Below are positions 39,053 to 53,000 of a stretch of DNA of 64,000 bases, piece by piece. This DNA is from Trichomonas vaginalis G3. Taxonomy: Eukaryota > Parabasalia > Trichomonadida > Trichomonadidae. The notes under the pieces are model-generated. The model had not been told where the DNA came from, did no database searches, and was given only the letters and a program-made list of their open reading frames with translations. Position numbers and translations under genes: made by a program. The stretch spans positions 20,209,645 to 20,273,644 of the forward strand of contig NC_067205.1 of assembly GCF_026262505.1 (NCBI RefSeq). Reading direction: 5' to 3'. Within the stretch, counting starts at the first letter, position 1. Each line of letters starts with the position of its first letter.

Positions 39053-39336
39053 ACATATAAAAATTTAGATGCGCATTCTTAATGCCGAGGCGGCTTGCCG
39101 CCGAGGCGCGATTTTTTTAGGCCTCTACGGTAACCCGGCAATGTTTTTTTAAATCTTGTACAGCCCTATTAAGAGATGATGAATATGATAAGAATTTTCA
39201 GAATTTATTTTCAATAACAAATATAGACTTAAATAGAAGGTATTTCGAATAAAATTGAAGCTGATTATGAACATGTGCGGTCAAAAATGTAAAATATTAT
39301 AATAAATAGTGTATAAATGATGTATTTAGTCTAAAT

Positions 39337-39842
39337 TTAAGGGATCACTGCCTTAGTTTACAACTATTCAATTTTTAACATTTGCTTTAAAAATGGTATA
39401 ACAACAAAGAATTAGCGACCAATATTATGAAATATATAATCAATGATACAATACTATCTTATGTGCAAATTTTCGAAAAAAGTATTCAAATATCTAATGT
39501 GGTGAAGCGCAGAAAGTCCTCTAGATTTGGGTTGTTGACTTTTTTCAATAATGAAGATATAGACTCTTAATCATATTTAAACATATTATTTCAATAAAAA
39601 ATGAACATCGGATGGACCAATTTTGAGAAATCTTGATCAGCGGGCCCTCAGTGAAAACTCCAATGTTTAAGGTTTTGATCAAATCTCTTCTTTTTGATAT
39701 CTGAAACGACAAATAGGTAGATAATGGTATGGACATGTTATGGTCATGCTTATGCAGAATGATATCTATTCTATCAAGAGAAAATAGACTTCGAAGTGTC
39801 GAAAATTGAATAGTTGTAAACTAAAGCGGTGATCCCTTAAGA
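39337..39842. mobile_element. MITE-like element with about 38-bp inverted ends
   Basis: The left end TTAAGGGATCACTGCCTTAG continuing TTTACAACTATTCAATTTTT is an inverted repeat of the right end (39803-39842), with three mismatches. TTAA is present at both edges, which fits either a TTAA (piggyBac-type) or a TA (Tc1/mariner-type) target duplication. The 430-bp interior has no transposase, so the element would be non-autonomous. Confidence 0.65.
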
Positions 39843-40787
39843 ACAAAATCTAATTGATTACTAATTAGTAATTAATTTTGATAGAGTAAAACGAGATTTT
39901 AGATAAGTTTGTTTGTATTAACAGCGATAGGGAGCTTCAACAGATTACCTTTTTGGTAATTTTTTACTTTATTTTGGCTTCGCGTTAATGGTTTACGTAT
40001 TGTATGCAAGCGTATTGATTCTATTCTTTAGTTAAATCATTTCTTGGATTATATGGAGAAATCCATTCCCAAAATTTGATGCTAAATCATAATTTTTTTT
40101 TACTTGTTTTAACTTAAACAACACATGTCCTATATGTAAAAATTGCATCGTATGGTAGAACTTGTTTGAACAGTAAAAATTCAATAACTTTGAATAAATT
40201 ATTCGAAAGTATCGAGGTATTGCTAGCTTTGCGTAGTTACTGTTAATACATTTCCAGTTTCCTACAAATAAAACCGGTTAATCATTTTAGATTTCCTAAT
40301 TTTCGCAATAAAAGATTTGATTGTTCTTTACATCGCATTTGATTGCATTTTAAACACGACATGCTTTCGTACAATCGGTAACTAGCGATTATCTTTAAAA
40401 ATTGTTCGAATATATTGTAGATTGAACTAAAGTTAAAATTATTTAACAACAAGATTCAATTTTTCAACAATAATCCAATAGCCATCCAATGGTAAATAGG
40501 ATTATGTAATAAGAATGTCAAACTAAGATTTTTTTAAATGCGAATATAAAAAGATCGTATTAGGTTTGACTTGAGTTATTTGACTTGCGTCGTTTGAGTG
40601 ATATTCATTTACGCTCGACAATTAATATCAAAACTATGTCCAGCAATGCGAGAGACTATTTTAAAAATGAAACAAATTATTTTTAAAAACACCATATATG
40701 CACTATTAGAACTATGTATTTTAGAGTTGTGAGCTATTAATTTAAAAATTCTCAAAATTTTTTTTATTGCGATTTCAAGGATATGGA

Positions 40788-40849
40788 CATAAAAAAATGC
40801 TGAAACAATGAAAAGAAAAAAATAGTTGCCCAATGGAAAAAATCGAACC
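40788..40849 (-). mobile_element. SINE-like repeat, copy 2 (5' shortened)
   Basis: Same 62-bp tail as 33167-33228 in the opposite orientation. Its upstream sequence, GAACCGGAGATTCTTT on the minus strand, also occurs near 32273, so other fragments of the family are scattered nearby. Confidence 0.6.
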
Positions 40850-41010
40850 AAAAAGAATCTCCGGTTCATATTTTTTGAATAAAATAAAATATTTAAATTC
40901 CGAATAGCTCTATCAACAGCTCAACTTCTCAGTTTTGTCAAGTGGACAACCTTCAAAAGATAATTTTATGTAAAGTTTATACAATTGAAAAAAATTATAT
41001 TTTTAAAATT

Positions 41011-44000
41011 ATGCCGATTCCAATCGAAGAGTTAGCTACACAGATTCTCAAGTCTACCACAGAGTGCGGTGGTAAAGTTGAAGAAGCATCTGTGCAATTA
41101 ACTTCTCTATTTTTCGGTAACAAGCTTATTGAAAAACTTGTCGAAAATCAAAACTGGAATAAAGAAGTTTTAGAACTTAATTCAGGTATATTTGCAGAAC
41201 TTTTTGCCAGCTATGCAGCAGTTTTTGGTCTACCCATCAACAGCAGTGATACAGAGCAATCACTTCAAATCGTTAGCTCATGCTCGGCTATTGTTCTATA
41301 CTATCACATTTTATCAACATCGTTAGATGATCTTAATTACTTTATTGGTGATATGAACCGCCTTTTAACAGATTATTTCACTCATAAAATCAACGATGAC
41401 GATGTTTTAAAGGGAATTCAAAAAGTAATTGATTTTACGGAACATGTTTTTCATATTAATCAGTTCGCGGATCTCGAAATTTCTCTCTTACCAGCAGAAT
41501 TATCAATTGAAAAGACTTCCGATAAATTTACAGAGGTTCTCGACTCAATTCAGAACTTGTGCCAACTTTGCAGCACGGTTTGCTCCACATTTAAGAACGA
41601 TCCTCAAAGAGTCAAAGATTTACAATTGGAATACGAAAAAGATTTCACACGTACATCAGAGAACATTCCAAAGTTCGCTCAGTTATATCGCGACCTTGCC
41701 GAAGCCGTTAAGGCTCAGTTTTTATCTCTTTTCGAAGAGCCAGAATTTGCTGAATTCGCTGAATACATGAAGAATGTCCTCACAGTTCTCTCAGGAATCT
41801 TATTTGTTTCCATCCTTACAACTGAATATACACCAGAATCTTTCTCAACAGTTCAGAAAGTTTTAGATGAGCTTCTCATCCGTTTCAACACAATTACAGC
41901 CAAGATGACAAGCTTAATGCGCTTCAGAGGAAAGTTCAACGAGGATATCGATGAATGCAAGAGAACTTCCCAAGAAATTAATTTAATTCTCAACCCACTT
42001 CAAGCTTCTCTTGTCTCTTCCATCCAGCAGATTCCGCAGCCATACAACTACATCTCAGGAATGAGATTGACAGAATACTTCGGCCAACTTGCACAGTTAT
42101 TGACAGCATTCGATACAAATCTCAACCACGCAGCAGAAGCCATCCAACGCGACAGAAGATTCCCACTTTTGGGTGCTTTCACAAACAAATTGGAGGCAGA
42201 ATTAACACAAAAAGCAATTCCATTCATCAAGGATACAATTTCACTCGTTTGGAACTTGCTTAACATTCAGAAACCAATTGATGATATTCTTGGAGATATC
42301 CCAAAGGTTTCTGATCATTGCAATCAATTCATGAACGAAATTACAGAGACAATCAACAATTCTAAGGACGACGACTCTCAAATCCGCTACGCCAAACAAC
42401 GTTCGAACATCTACTACGCATACACAACCTTTACAGAGGCTTACCAGACCCTTCAAACCATGAAAGATAATTCATGCCTCAGAGCAAACCTTGCAATCAC
42501 AAGTGCCAGTCTTCTACTTGCTCTTTGCTCTTTGGATAATGATCCTTTCATCATTGAAGCCCTTGAAACCCTCCGCCAAGGTCTTGCCATCAAGAATGGC
42601 ATTCTTTACCAAGAAGAAAAGGCTATGATCGTTCAACTCCTTACTCTCGTTACACAGCTTATTCCTCAAACAGAGGTTTTCGCTGTTTTCGTTGTCCAAA
42701 TCTGTATGAAGATTATTATTGACTGCGAATCCAAGATCCCAACCAATGTCAACCACGAATTACCAAAGACAGTCATCCCATGTCTCGAACAGAACTACAA
42801 TATCAGTATTGCCCTTAATGCAATCGCAGCTGTTGTTCCAAAGAACGATCAGACACAGGCAATCATCAAATTGCTCGAGACATATGCATTCATCTTCTCA
42901 CAGTTCTCTCTAAGCTACAGAATTGCTTCACAAATCCACTTCATCCAAGAAGCCGCAATCTTTGTCAGAACAATGAAGCCATTCGATGCCTATTTCGCAG
43001 CAGGAGGAGGCGAATTCGAAGAACTCCGTGCAAACACAAACGAAGCCATGCAAATCCTCCAGAATTTCATTGATACACCACCACCAGCCGGTGTTTACGA
43101 TCGATTGTACTTAATCAACTTGTTCCAAGCTGTACAAGCCGGCTACAAACAAGTTGTTCCACTTTTCCGTGCTGCACAGAAACTTCTTGACAGTGCAAAT
43201 GATATTGCAAACGTCAAGAACGAAATTGCCCGTTTGACAGCATCAATCAAAGGCATTTTACGTCTTTCCCAATACATCACATTTGTTTACGCACAAGTCA
43301 AGTTCGAAGTTACAGCACTTATCTCTGTAATCATCAGACACATCTTCAATATCATTGTTCAGTATCTCCAGCAGATATTACAAGATCCTTCCAAGTACTA
43401 CATTCTCTTGTATTTCATCATCATCAGATTGTTCTTCATCGCTGAGTTACTTGAAGGATTCCCTGCTCTCAAGAACATCGCAGAATCAATCCGTGCAAAC
43501 GCAGACATCCTTGAGAACTGCGCTGCAAAGATTTCTCTTGGTGATAACACAGCAAATGATGAACTCACATACTGTGTTAAGAACATCGATGAAATCTACC
43601 AAGAAGTCATTCCAATCTGCGATTCCCTTGACCAGGCAATTCTCGCATCAAATGGTAATGCAAACCAGGCAAACGCTGCTACAGAACAAATCGAAGTCGA
43701 GACACCAAATGTCACGATGACAAGAGAAGTTCCAGAGAACGCAATGACAAAGGCTGAACGCCAAGTTGTTCAGCAAGCCATCGAAAAGGGTGGTAAAGAG
43801 ACAATGGCTCATATCAGAAAGAACTCAATCGAACCAACAAAGATTCCTGCAACCCTTAAGGGCCAGGATATCGCAACAGCTGCACAAGTTGGTGAAAAGG
43901 CTGAACCATCAGTCTCCATTTACCAGCAGAGAAAGGATCTTTCTCAAGAGCAGAACAACTTCATCCAGGAAAGAGTCAGAAAGGCAAAGACAGAAGATTT

Positions 44001-47000
44001 CAAGGATGAAGTCGCTGGTTCAACACTTGAAGTTCTCGAAGGCTCCAAACTCCGTGAGAAAGCAAGCGAAAATCTCACAAAGGGACAAGCAGAATACCTC
44101 ACAAGAACAGCTGCTGATGCTGCAGGTGAAATCCTTGCAGAACAACATTCAGCTGCTGTTACAGGTATTTCGCCAATCGAAAACAGCAAGAAGATGGCAC
44201 AACAACTCGGTTTCAAGGAAGAACAATACGATTACATCTCAGATCTTGTCAGAAACCATGTCACAAAGGATACACCAGAAGAAAGACAAGCTGAGATCGA
44301 TCGCGTTTGTGCACAAGCTCTTGCTGAAGGAAAGATCGAACCAGAACAAGTTGCTGTCCTCCAGAACATCTTGAGAGCTGCTGATGCTCAGAATGAAGCA
44401 TCCAACTTCGTCAACAGCATCACAGATGAGGAACTTGCTCAACAAGGATTCACACCAGATGAATACGACGCAATTCGTGACATCATCATCGATCTCGACA
44501 TCGATTCTCCAGAAGCGAAGAAGCACATCAAGAATGACAAACAGAGAGAATATGTCCAGAAGAAGATGGATGAACTCGAACAGCGCGAACAAGCAATCAT
44601 CGAAGCTCTCACACCACTCAACAAGCAGATCATCAAGAGAAAATCATCCAAGCTTGCAGAGCGTGGTGTTACAGAAGAAAAAGAAGAGAATGTCAATGAA
44701 ATCATCGAAGAAGTCGCTAAGGAAGTTGCTAAGGAACAAGCAAGAATTGCAACACATGCAGACAAAGATTTCGCAGCTCACGATCTTCGCAAGGAAACTC
44801 GTGTCGAAATCGCAGAAGCAGGTGCAACAAAGAAGCCAAAGAAAGGTGCAACACTCACAACAACGTCCGAAGAAAAGGAGACACCAGTCGATATCGCAAA
44901 GGATGTCAGATCTCTCCAACAAGGAATCATCTCTGCTCAACAAACAGTTGCTCAACAGCAACAGCAGCAACAACAAACATCAGCCTTCAAGGAAGCTGCC
45001 GGTGTCCAAGAAATCAACAACGCTCCACAGCAACAAGTTCAGCAACAACAAGACGAAGAAGAAGTTGTTAACAACGCTGATTACATTGATGAGGATTATG
45101 AGCAGACAAAGAACATTCCTCTTGCTTTACCTGACGAATCAATGTCTAACGCAGACAAGGAGAAAGTCAAGCAAGCAAAGAAGAAGAAACACGGCAAGCA
45201 TAAGATCGAAGAAATCGAGAAAGCTCACGTCAATCCACATTACATCCCAGCAACACTTGGCGGTCAAGATATCTCCGAAGCTGCTCAAATTGGTGAAAGA
45301 TCAGCTCCAACAGTCAACAACTCTTACACATCAGTTGAATCCCTCAACGACAAACAAAACGATTTCGTTGCTGATCGTGTTAAGAAGGCCAATACAAATG
45401 ACTTCCAGCACGAAGTTGCAGGTTCAACACTTGATGTCATTGAGAAGTCAAATCTCCGTGAACAAGCAGCAGAAAATCTTGGCAAGGAAGAATCAGATAT
45501 CGTTACACACGCAATTGCTCAAGCTGCTGGTGATATCCTCAATGAAGAACATTCTGCAGCTGTTACTGGTGTTTCTGCTGTTGATAACTCTCATGAAATC
45601 ACAGCAGCAATCGGATTCGATGACGATCAACATGATTTCGTTGTCGAATTACTCAACAATCACAAGACAAATCCAGACAAATCAAAACGCAAAGCTGAGA
45701 ACGAACAGACAGTTAAAGACGCTGTCAAGTCTGGAAAGATCACAAAGAGACAAGGAAAGACATTACTTTCCTTACTCAACGCTGCTGATGCACAGAATGA
45801 CATCAATGACTTCTTGAGCAAAGAAGTTTCTGATGAAGAACTTGCCAAACAAGTCTTCTTACCATCAGAATTCGATGCCGTTAGAAAACTCATCGCAGAA
45901 CACGATGCCGATTCCGATGAAGCCAAGAAGCACATCAAGAACGAGAAGCAGAAGAAGTTCGTTGAAGAAAAGATCGCTGAACATAAGAAGCTTGAAGAAG
46001 CTCTTATCGAAGTTCTTGCTCCAATCAACGAACTCATTATTGGCAACAAGATCCAAGATGTTGTCGAAGAGAACATTCCAGAAGAGAAATACGACAGTAT
46101 TGTTGAAATCGTCGAAGATGTTGCTAAGGACGTTGCCAAGGAGCAATGCAGGATTGCTTCTGAAGCAAACATCGATTTCAGCTCTCAAAAGATCACTCCA
46201 GAACAACGTAAGGAAGTCTTCGATGAAAACAAGGACAAGAAGAAGCATAAGAAGCATCACAAGCACCACAAGCATTCAAAGGGTGAAGAAAAGCCAATCG
46301 CTGCTCCAGCAATTCCAGATTCCGCTTTATCTGCTCAAGAGAAGGCTCAAATCCAACAGGTTTTGCAGAGAAAGAGGAAAGGAAAGATCGAAGAAATGAA
46401 GAACAACAACGTCGATCCATACAATGTTCCAGCATCAATGGGTGGACAAGACATCTCATTGTCTGCTCAAGTTGGTGAACGTTCTTCACCATCTGTTGCT
46501 GCTACATACACTCCTTTGGACGAACTCAACCGCGAACAGAACAAGTTCGTCGCAGATCGTGTCAAATACGCAAATTCACCAGAATTCAAGGACAAAGTTG
46601 CTGATTCAACACTCAATGTTCTCGAAGATTCTAAGCTTCGTGAGAAGGCATCAGCAGAACTTCCTAAGTCTCAAGCTGAACAGTTCATCAGAGCTGTTGC
46701 TGAAGCTGCAGGAGATATCATTGCTGAACAACATTCCGGTGCTGTTACAGGTGTTTCTCCAGCAGAGAATTCTCGTGAAATCACAGCTGCTCTTGGATTT
46801 GATGATGATCAACATCAATTCGTCCAAGAAACACTTGCAAACCATCGTACAAAGAGAGATCTCAAGCTCAGAAAGAAGTGCATTGATGACACAGTCAACA
46901 ATGCAATCAATGAAGGAAGAATCACAGAGAAACAAGGCAAAGTCCTTAGAGCATTACTTGAAGCAGAAGATGCTCAACATGATTGCAACGAGTTCGTCCA

Positions 47001-50000
47001 AGACATCACAAACGAAGAACTCGCAAAGCGTGGCTTCAAGCCAGAAGAGTTCGATGCTGTTCGCAGAATGATCATCAACCACGATACAGAGTCTGAAGAA
47101 GCACAGAAGATCCTCAACAACGATCCAAGAAAGAAGATGTTCGTTGAAGACAAAATCGATCAGCTCAAGAAGCTTGAGGAGAAGGTCGTCGAAGCCCTTC
47201 TTCCAATCAACAAGGCTATCATTGAGCACAATGCCGAAGCAGAACTCGAAAGACTTCCTCAGAACAAGAGAGAAGAACTCGAAAAGATCATCGAAGATGT
47301 CGCTAAAGAAGTTTCCAAGGAACAATGCCGTGTTGCAGCCAATGCAGAAATTGACTTCGCACATCAAAAGATTCCAAAGCAGTCTCGTCTCGAAATTACA
47401 GATGCCAACGCTAAGGACAAGAAGCATAAGAAGCACAAGAAGTCATCATCTTCAACAAGCTCTGATTCTTCATCCGATTCCGATGAAATCTTCGTTCTTC
47501 AATCAGTTCCTGATGACCATCTCACAGAGAAGGAGAAGGATGCAGTCAAGAACGCAATGAAGAAGGGAGGAAAGGATGCAATCCAAGCTCTCCGCAAAGA
47601 AAAGATTTCTACACGTGATATCCCAGAATCTCTTGGCGGACAAGAAGTCGCAATTGCAACACATGCTGCTGAGAAATCAGAACCAGTTGTCAAAGAGTCA
47701 TACACACCAAATCGTGCTCTCAACAACAACCAGAACACATTTGTCGAGGATCGTATCAAGCGCTCATTCACACCAGAATTCAAGGATGATGTCGCTGGAT
47801 CAACACTCGATGTTCTCGAAAACGCTGATCTCCATGATCGCGCCAACGAATCACTTGAGAAGGAAGATGCTGATCTTGTTGCTCAAGTCGTTGGTGAAGC
47901 TGTCAGTGACATCATGAATGAACAACATTCTGCAGCTGTTACAGGTGTTTCTCCAATCGAGAACTCCCACGAAGTTACATCAGCTCTCGGATTCGATGAT
48001 GAACAACATGACTACATCGTTGCTTTGCTCAACAACCATCAGTACAACCCAGACAAGGCTAAGAGAGAAGCCGAGAACGATAAGACAGCAGCTGAAGGTG
48101 TCAAGGATGGCAAGATTACAAACACACAGGCAGAAATTGTTGCTACTCTCCTCAACGCGACTGATGCACAGATGGACATCAATATCTACATCAACTCCAT
48201 TCCAGATCAAGAACTCCAAAGAAACGGATTCAGACCAGAAGAATATAATGAAGTCCGCAAGTTGATCGCAGACAAGGATGTCTATTCCGATGATGCTCGC
48301 AGCCACATCAAGAACCCAGAACAAGAGGAGTATCTCAAGGACAAGATCGAACACGTCAATGAACTTGAGGCTGCTCTTGTCGAAGCTCTTGCTCCAATCA
48401 ACAAGGCAATCTTGATGAACAAGACACGCGAAGCAATCGATAACAACATCTCAGAAGAAAACAATGATGATGTTGAAGAAATCATCGAAGAAGTTGCTAA
48501 GGAAATGGCTAAGGAACAAGGCCGTGTTGCTGCCAACGCTGAAATCGACTTCAATGAGAAGAAGATTCAGCCAAAGGACAGAAAGAAGATCCACGGCGAC
48601 AACAAGGATGAAAAGAAGCACAAGAAGAAAGCCAAACAAATCGAACTTGAACCAGTCAAGACACGCGAAATCCCAAATGACGCAATGCCGGAAGAAGACA
48701 AGGCAATCGTTGCTGAAGCTGTCAAGATGGGAGGAAAGGATGCAATCGAACATCTCCGCAAGGAATGCATCGATCCACATCGCATCCCAGATTCTCTTGG
48801 TGGCCAGGAAATCTCAGTTGCTCACCAAGTCGCTGAGAAGTCCGCACCAAATGTTGCTTTGTCATACACACCACATCAGGAACTCAATGACAAGCAGAAC
48901 GACTTCATCGCCGATCGCGTCAAATACGCCAACTCTCCAGAATTCAAGGATGATGTCGCTGGTTCTACACTCGATGTTCTCGAAGAATCCAAACTCCGCG
49001 AGAAGGCAGAAAAGGCACTTCCAAAGGAGCAAGCAGATTCACTCTGCCTCGATGCTGGCGAAGCTGCCGGTGAAATTCTTGCTGAACAACACTCTGCTGC
49101 TGTTACAGGCACCTCACCAATCGAAAACTCACGCGAGATCACCGCTGCTCTTGGCTTTGATGATGATCAACATGAAGTTGTCATGGACATCCTCCAACAC
49201 CATGTCACAAATCCAGATAAGGAAGCTCGTGAGGAGGAGAACCAGAGAGTTGCTGATGAAGCAGTTAAGAGTGGAAAGGTTACCAAGAAACAAGGCAAAC
49301 TCATCAAGGCTCTTCTTGATGCTGCTGATGCCCAACAAGACTGCAACGACTTCGTTAACCACATCTCTGATGAAGAACTTGCTAAGGCTGGATTCAAACC
49401 AGAAGAATACAACGAAGTTCGCAAACTCATCGCTGACCATGACACAGAATCTGAAGAAGCCAAGAAGCTCCTTAACGATCCAAAGAAGAAGAAATTGGCC
49501 GAAGACAAGATCAAGGAACTCGAGAACCTCGAACAGAAGGTTGTTATGGCTTTGACACCAATCAACAAGGCTATCATTAAGAACAAAGCTCACAACGCTC
49601 TCAACGAAGATGTTCCACAAGACAAGGAAGGCGAAGTTGATGCCATCATTGAAGACCTTGCCAAGGAAGTCAGCCAAGAACAAGTTCGCATTGCTACTAA
49701 GGCTGATGTTGAATTCCATGGCGAACAGATTCCAACTGATGCTCGTCTTGAAGTTGCCGAAGCCAACAAGGATGCTGACAAAGAGCAACAGAAGCGCCAT
49801 AGAGTTCGCAAACATAAGCATCATCATGGCCATCACCGCAAACATCCATCCTCTTCTTCTTCATCCTCCGATTCCGAAGAAATCCACATTGCTGCTGAGG
49901 TTCCACTCAGCGCCCTCTCATTGGAGGACCGCGAGAAGGTCAAGAAGGCTAAGGAGCAAGGTGGCAAGGAAGCCATGCAGGAACTTCGCAAGGAGAACAT

Positions 50001-53000
50001 CGATCCAGCTACAATCCCAGCAGCTCTTGGAGGCCAAGACATCCAAGAAGCCTTCCAGGCTGGCCAAGAAGCTGAACCAACAGTCAATGCCAAGTACACT
50101 CCATCTGCATCTCTCGACAAGCACCAGAACAGATTCGTTGCTGACAGAGTTCTTCGTGCAAACACAGAAGAATTCGCTGACACAGTCGCAGGTTCAACAC
50201 TCGATGTTCTTGATAACTCTGGTGTCCGTGAAAAGGCAGCAGAAGTTCTCGAGAAGGAAGAAGCAGATGCTCTTACACATGCTGTTGCTGCAGCTGCAGG
50301 TGATATTCTTGCTGAACAGCATTCCGCTGCTGTCACAGGCATTTCTCCAGTCGAGAACTCTCAGGATATCACATCTGCTCTCGGATTCGATGAAGAACAA
50401 CACGACTTCATTGTTGACTTACTCAACAAGCACGAAACACCAAAGGATCCAGCTCAGAGAAAGAAGAACAACGAGAAGGCAGTCGAAGACGCTGTCAAGG
50501 AAGGAAAGATCACAAAGAAGCAAGGCGAATTGCTTAAGGCTATCCTCGACGCTGCTGATGCTCAGAATGATGTCAACAACTTCGTAACAGAGGAAATTTC
50601 CGACAAGGAACTTGCCAAACTCGGATTCCCACCAGAGGAATACGAAGACATCAGAAAGATCATCGCTTCTCATAACACAGACTCAGATCTTGCTAAGAAG
50701 TGCCTGAAGAACGATGAGCAGAAAAAGTACGTCGAAGAGAAGATCAAGGAGCACAAGGGCCTTGAAGAAAAGGTCGTTGAAGCTCTTGCTCCTGTCAACA
50801 AGGCAATTATCGAAAACAAGACAAGAAAGGTTGTTGATGCAACAGTTCCTAAAGATAAGAAGCCACAAGTTGAAGAAATTATCGAAGATGTTGCTAAGGA
50901 ACTCGCAAGAGAACAAAGCAAGATCGCCGCTGATGCTGAAATCGACTTCCATGGCGAAGAAATCTCCAAGGAAGACAGAAAGAGAATCTTCGATAACAAC
51001 AAGAACGAAAAGAAGACAAAGAAGCGTTCTAAGTCTGTCGAACTCATGCCAATCAAGAAGAGAGAAGTCCCAGAAGATGCTCTTCCAATCTCTGACAAGA
51101 TGAAGGTCAAGAAGGCTAAGAAGAATGGTGGCAAGGAGGCATTCGAAGTCATGAGAAAGGAGAAGATCGATCCACACAAGGTTCCAGATTCTCTCAATGG
51201 CCAAGAAATTTCTGTTGCTGCTCAAGTCGCTGAACGTGCTGCACCAAATGTCGCAAAGACATACACAGAGAACAACAAACTCAATGATGCTCAGAACGAC
51301 TTCATGGCCGACAGAATCAACTACGCCAACTCTCCAGAATTCAAGGATGATGTCGCTGGTTCTACACTCGATGTTCTCGAAGAATCCAAACTCCGCGAGA
51401 AGGCAGAAAAGGCACTTCCAAAGGAGCAAGCAGATTCACTCTGCCTCGATGCTGGCGAAGCTGCCGGTGAAATTCTTGCTGAACAACACTCTGCTGCTGT
51501 TACAGGCACCTCACCAATCGAAAACTCACGCGAGATCACCGCTGCTCTTGGCTTTGATGATGATCAACATGAAGTTGTCATGGACATCCTCCAACACCAT
51601 GTCACAAATCCAGATAAGGAAGCTCGTGAGGAGGAGAACCAGAGAGTTGCTGATGAAGCAGTTAAGAGTGGAAAGGTTACCAAGAAACAAGGCAAACTCA
51701 TCAAGGCTCTTCTTGATGCTGCTGATGCCCAACAAGACTGCAACGACTTCGTTAACCACATCTCTGATGAAGAACTTGCTAAGGCTGGATTCAAACCAGA
51801 AGAATACAACGAAGTTCGCAAACTCATCGCTGACCATGACACAGAATCTGAAGAAGCCAAGAAGCTCCTTAACGATCCAAAGAAGAAGAAATTGGCCGAA
51901 GACAAGATCAAGGAACTCGAGAACCTCGAACAGAAGGTTGTTATGGCTTTGACACCAATCAACAAGGCTATCATTAAGAACAAAGCTCACAACGCTCTCA
52001 ACGAAGATGTTCCACAAGACAAGGAAGGCGAAGTTGATGCCATCATTGAAGACCTTGCCAAGGAAGTCAGCCAAGAACAAGTTCGCATTGCTACTAAGGC
52101 TGATGTTGAATTCCATGGCGAACAGATTCCAACTGATGCTCGTCTTGAAGTTGCCGAAGCCAACAAGGATGCTGACAAAGAGCAACAGAAGCGCCATAGA
52201 GTTCGCAAACATAAGCATCATCATGGCCATCACCGCAAACATCCATCCTCTTCTTCTTCATCCTCATCATCTGATGAAGAAAACGCTCATGTTGCAGCTG
52301 AAATCCCAGATTCTGCACTTTCAGTTGCAGAGAAGAAGAAGGTCAAGGAGGCTCTCGATGCCGCAGCCAATGGCAAGCAATTCTATGATGAACTCGCTAA
52401 GAATGGTGTTGAACCAACAGAAATCCCAGCATCAATGGGTGGTCAGAACATCGCCGAAGCTCACAAGGCCGCAAAGACAACAGAACCAGTTGTCCAAGAG
52501 GAATACCATCCATCCAAGAAGCTCACACAGGCTCAGAACGATTTCGTTGAAGAGCGTGTTAAGAAGGCCAACTCTCCAGAATTTGCTAATGAAGTTGCCG
52601 GATCTACACTTGATGTTCTTGACAACTCCAAGGTCAGAGAAACAGCCAACGAGAACTTCGAGAAGGATGAAGCAGATGTTCTTATTCACGCCGTTGCCGC
52701 AGCTGCAGGTGATGTCCTTGCTGAACAACACTCTGCTGCTGTCACAGGAGTTTCACCAGTTGAGAATTCTCACGAAATCACATCCGCTCTTGGATTCGAT
52801 GATGAACAACACGATGATGTTATCGATATCCTCAAGAACCACAAGACAAACAAGGACAAGTCCAAGCGCGAGAAGGAGATCGACGCAGAAGTCGAGAAGG
52901 CAGTCAAGGATGGAAAGATCACAAAGAAGCAAGCCGAGATTGTCAAGGACCTCCTCAAGGCAGCAGATGCTCAACAAGACTGCAACGATTTCGCTACAGA

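Larger units (their letters stand above)
34375..41010. other. Gene-poor AT-rich DNA upstream of the giant gene
   Basis: No convincing gene. It holds a compound minisatellite (35096-35303), a tRNA-like segment on the minus strand (36489-36552), an inverted-repeat-rich stretch built on CTTTTTCCGTAA/TTACGGAAAAAG (38020-38335), a polypurine tract (38962-39052), a MITE-like element (39337-39842) and a second SINE-like copy (40788-40849). Immediately before the giant gene no clear promoter motif was found; the last in-frame stop is at 40894. Confidence 0.5.

Noticed and set aside
38865-39056. 63-codon minus-strand frame rich in Phe/Ser/Leu
   Set aside because: It is the complement of the polypurine tract.
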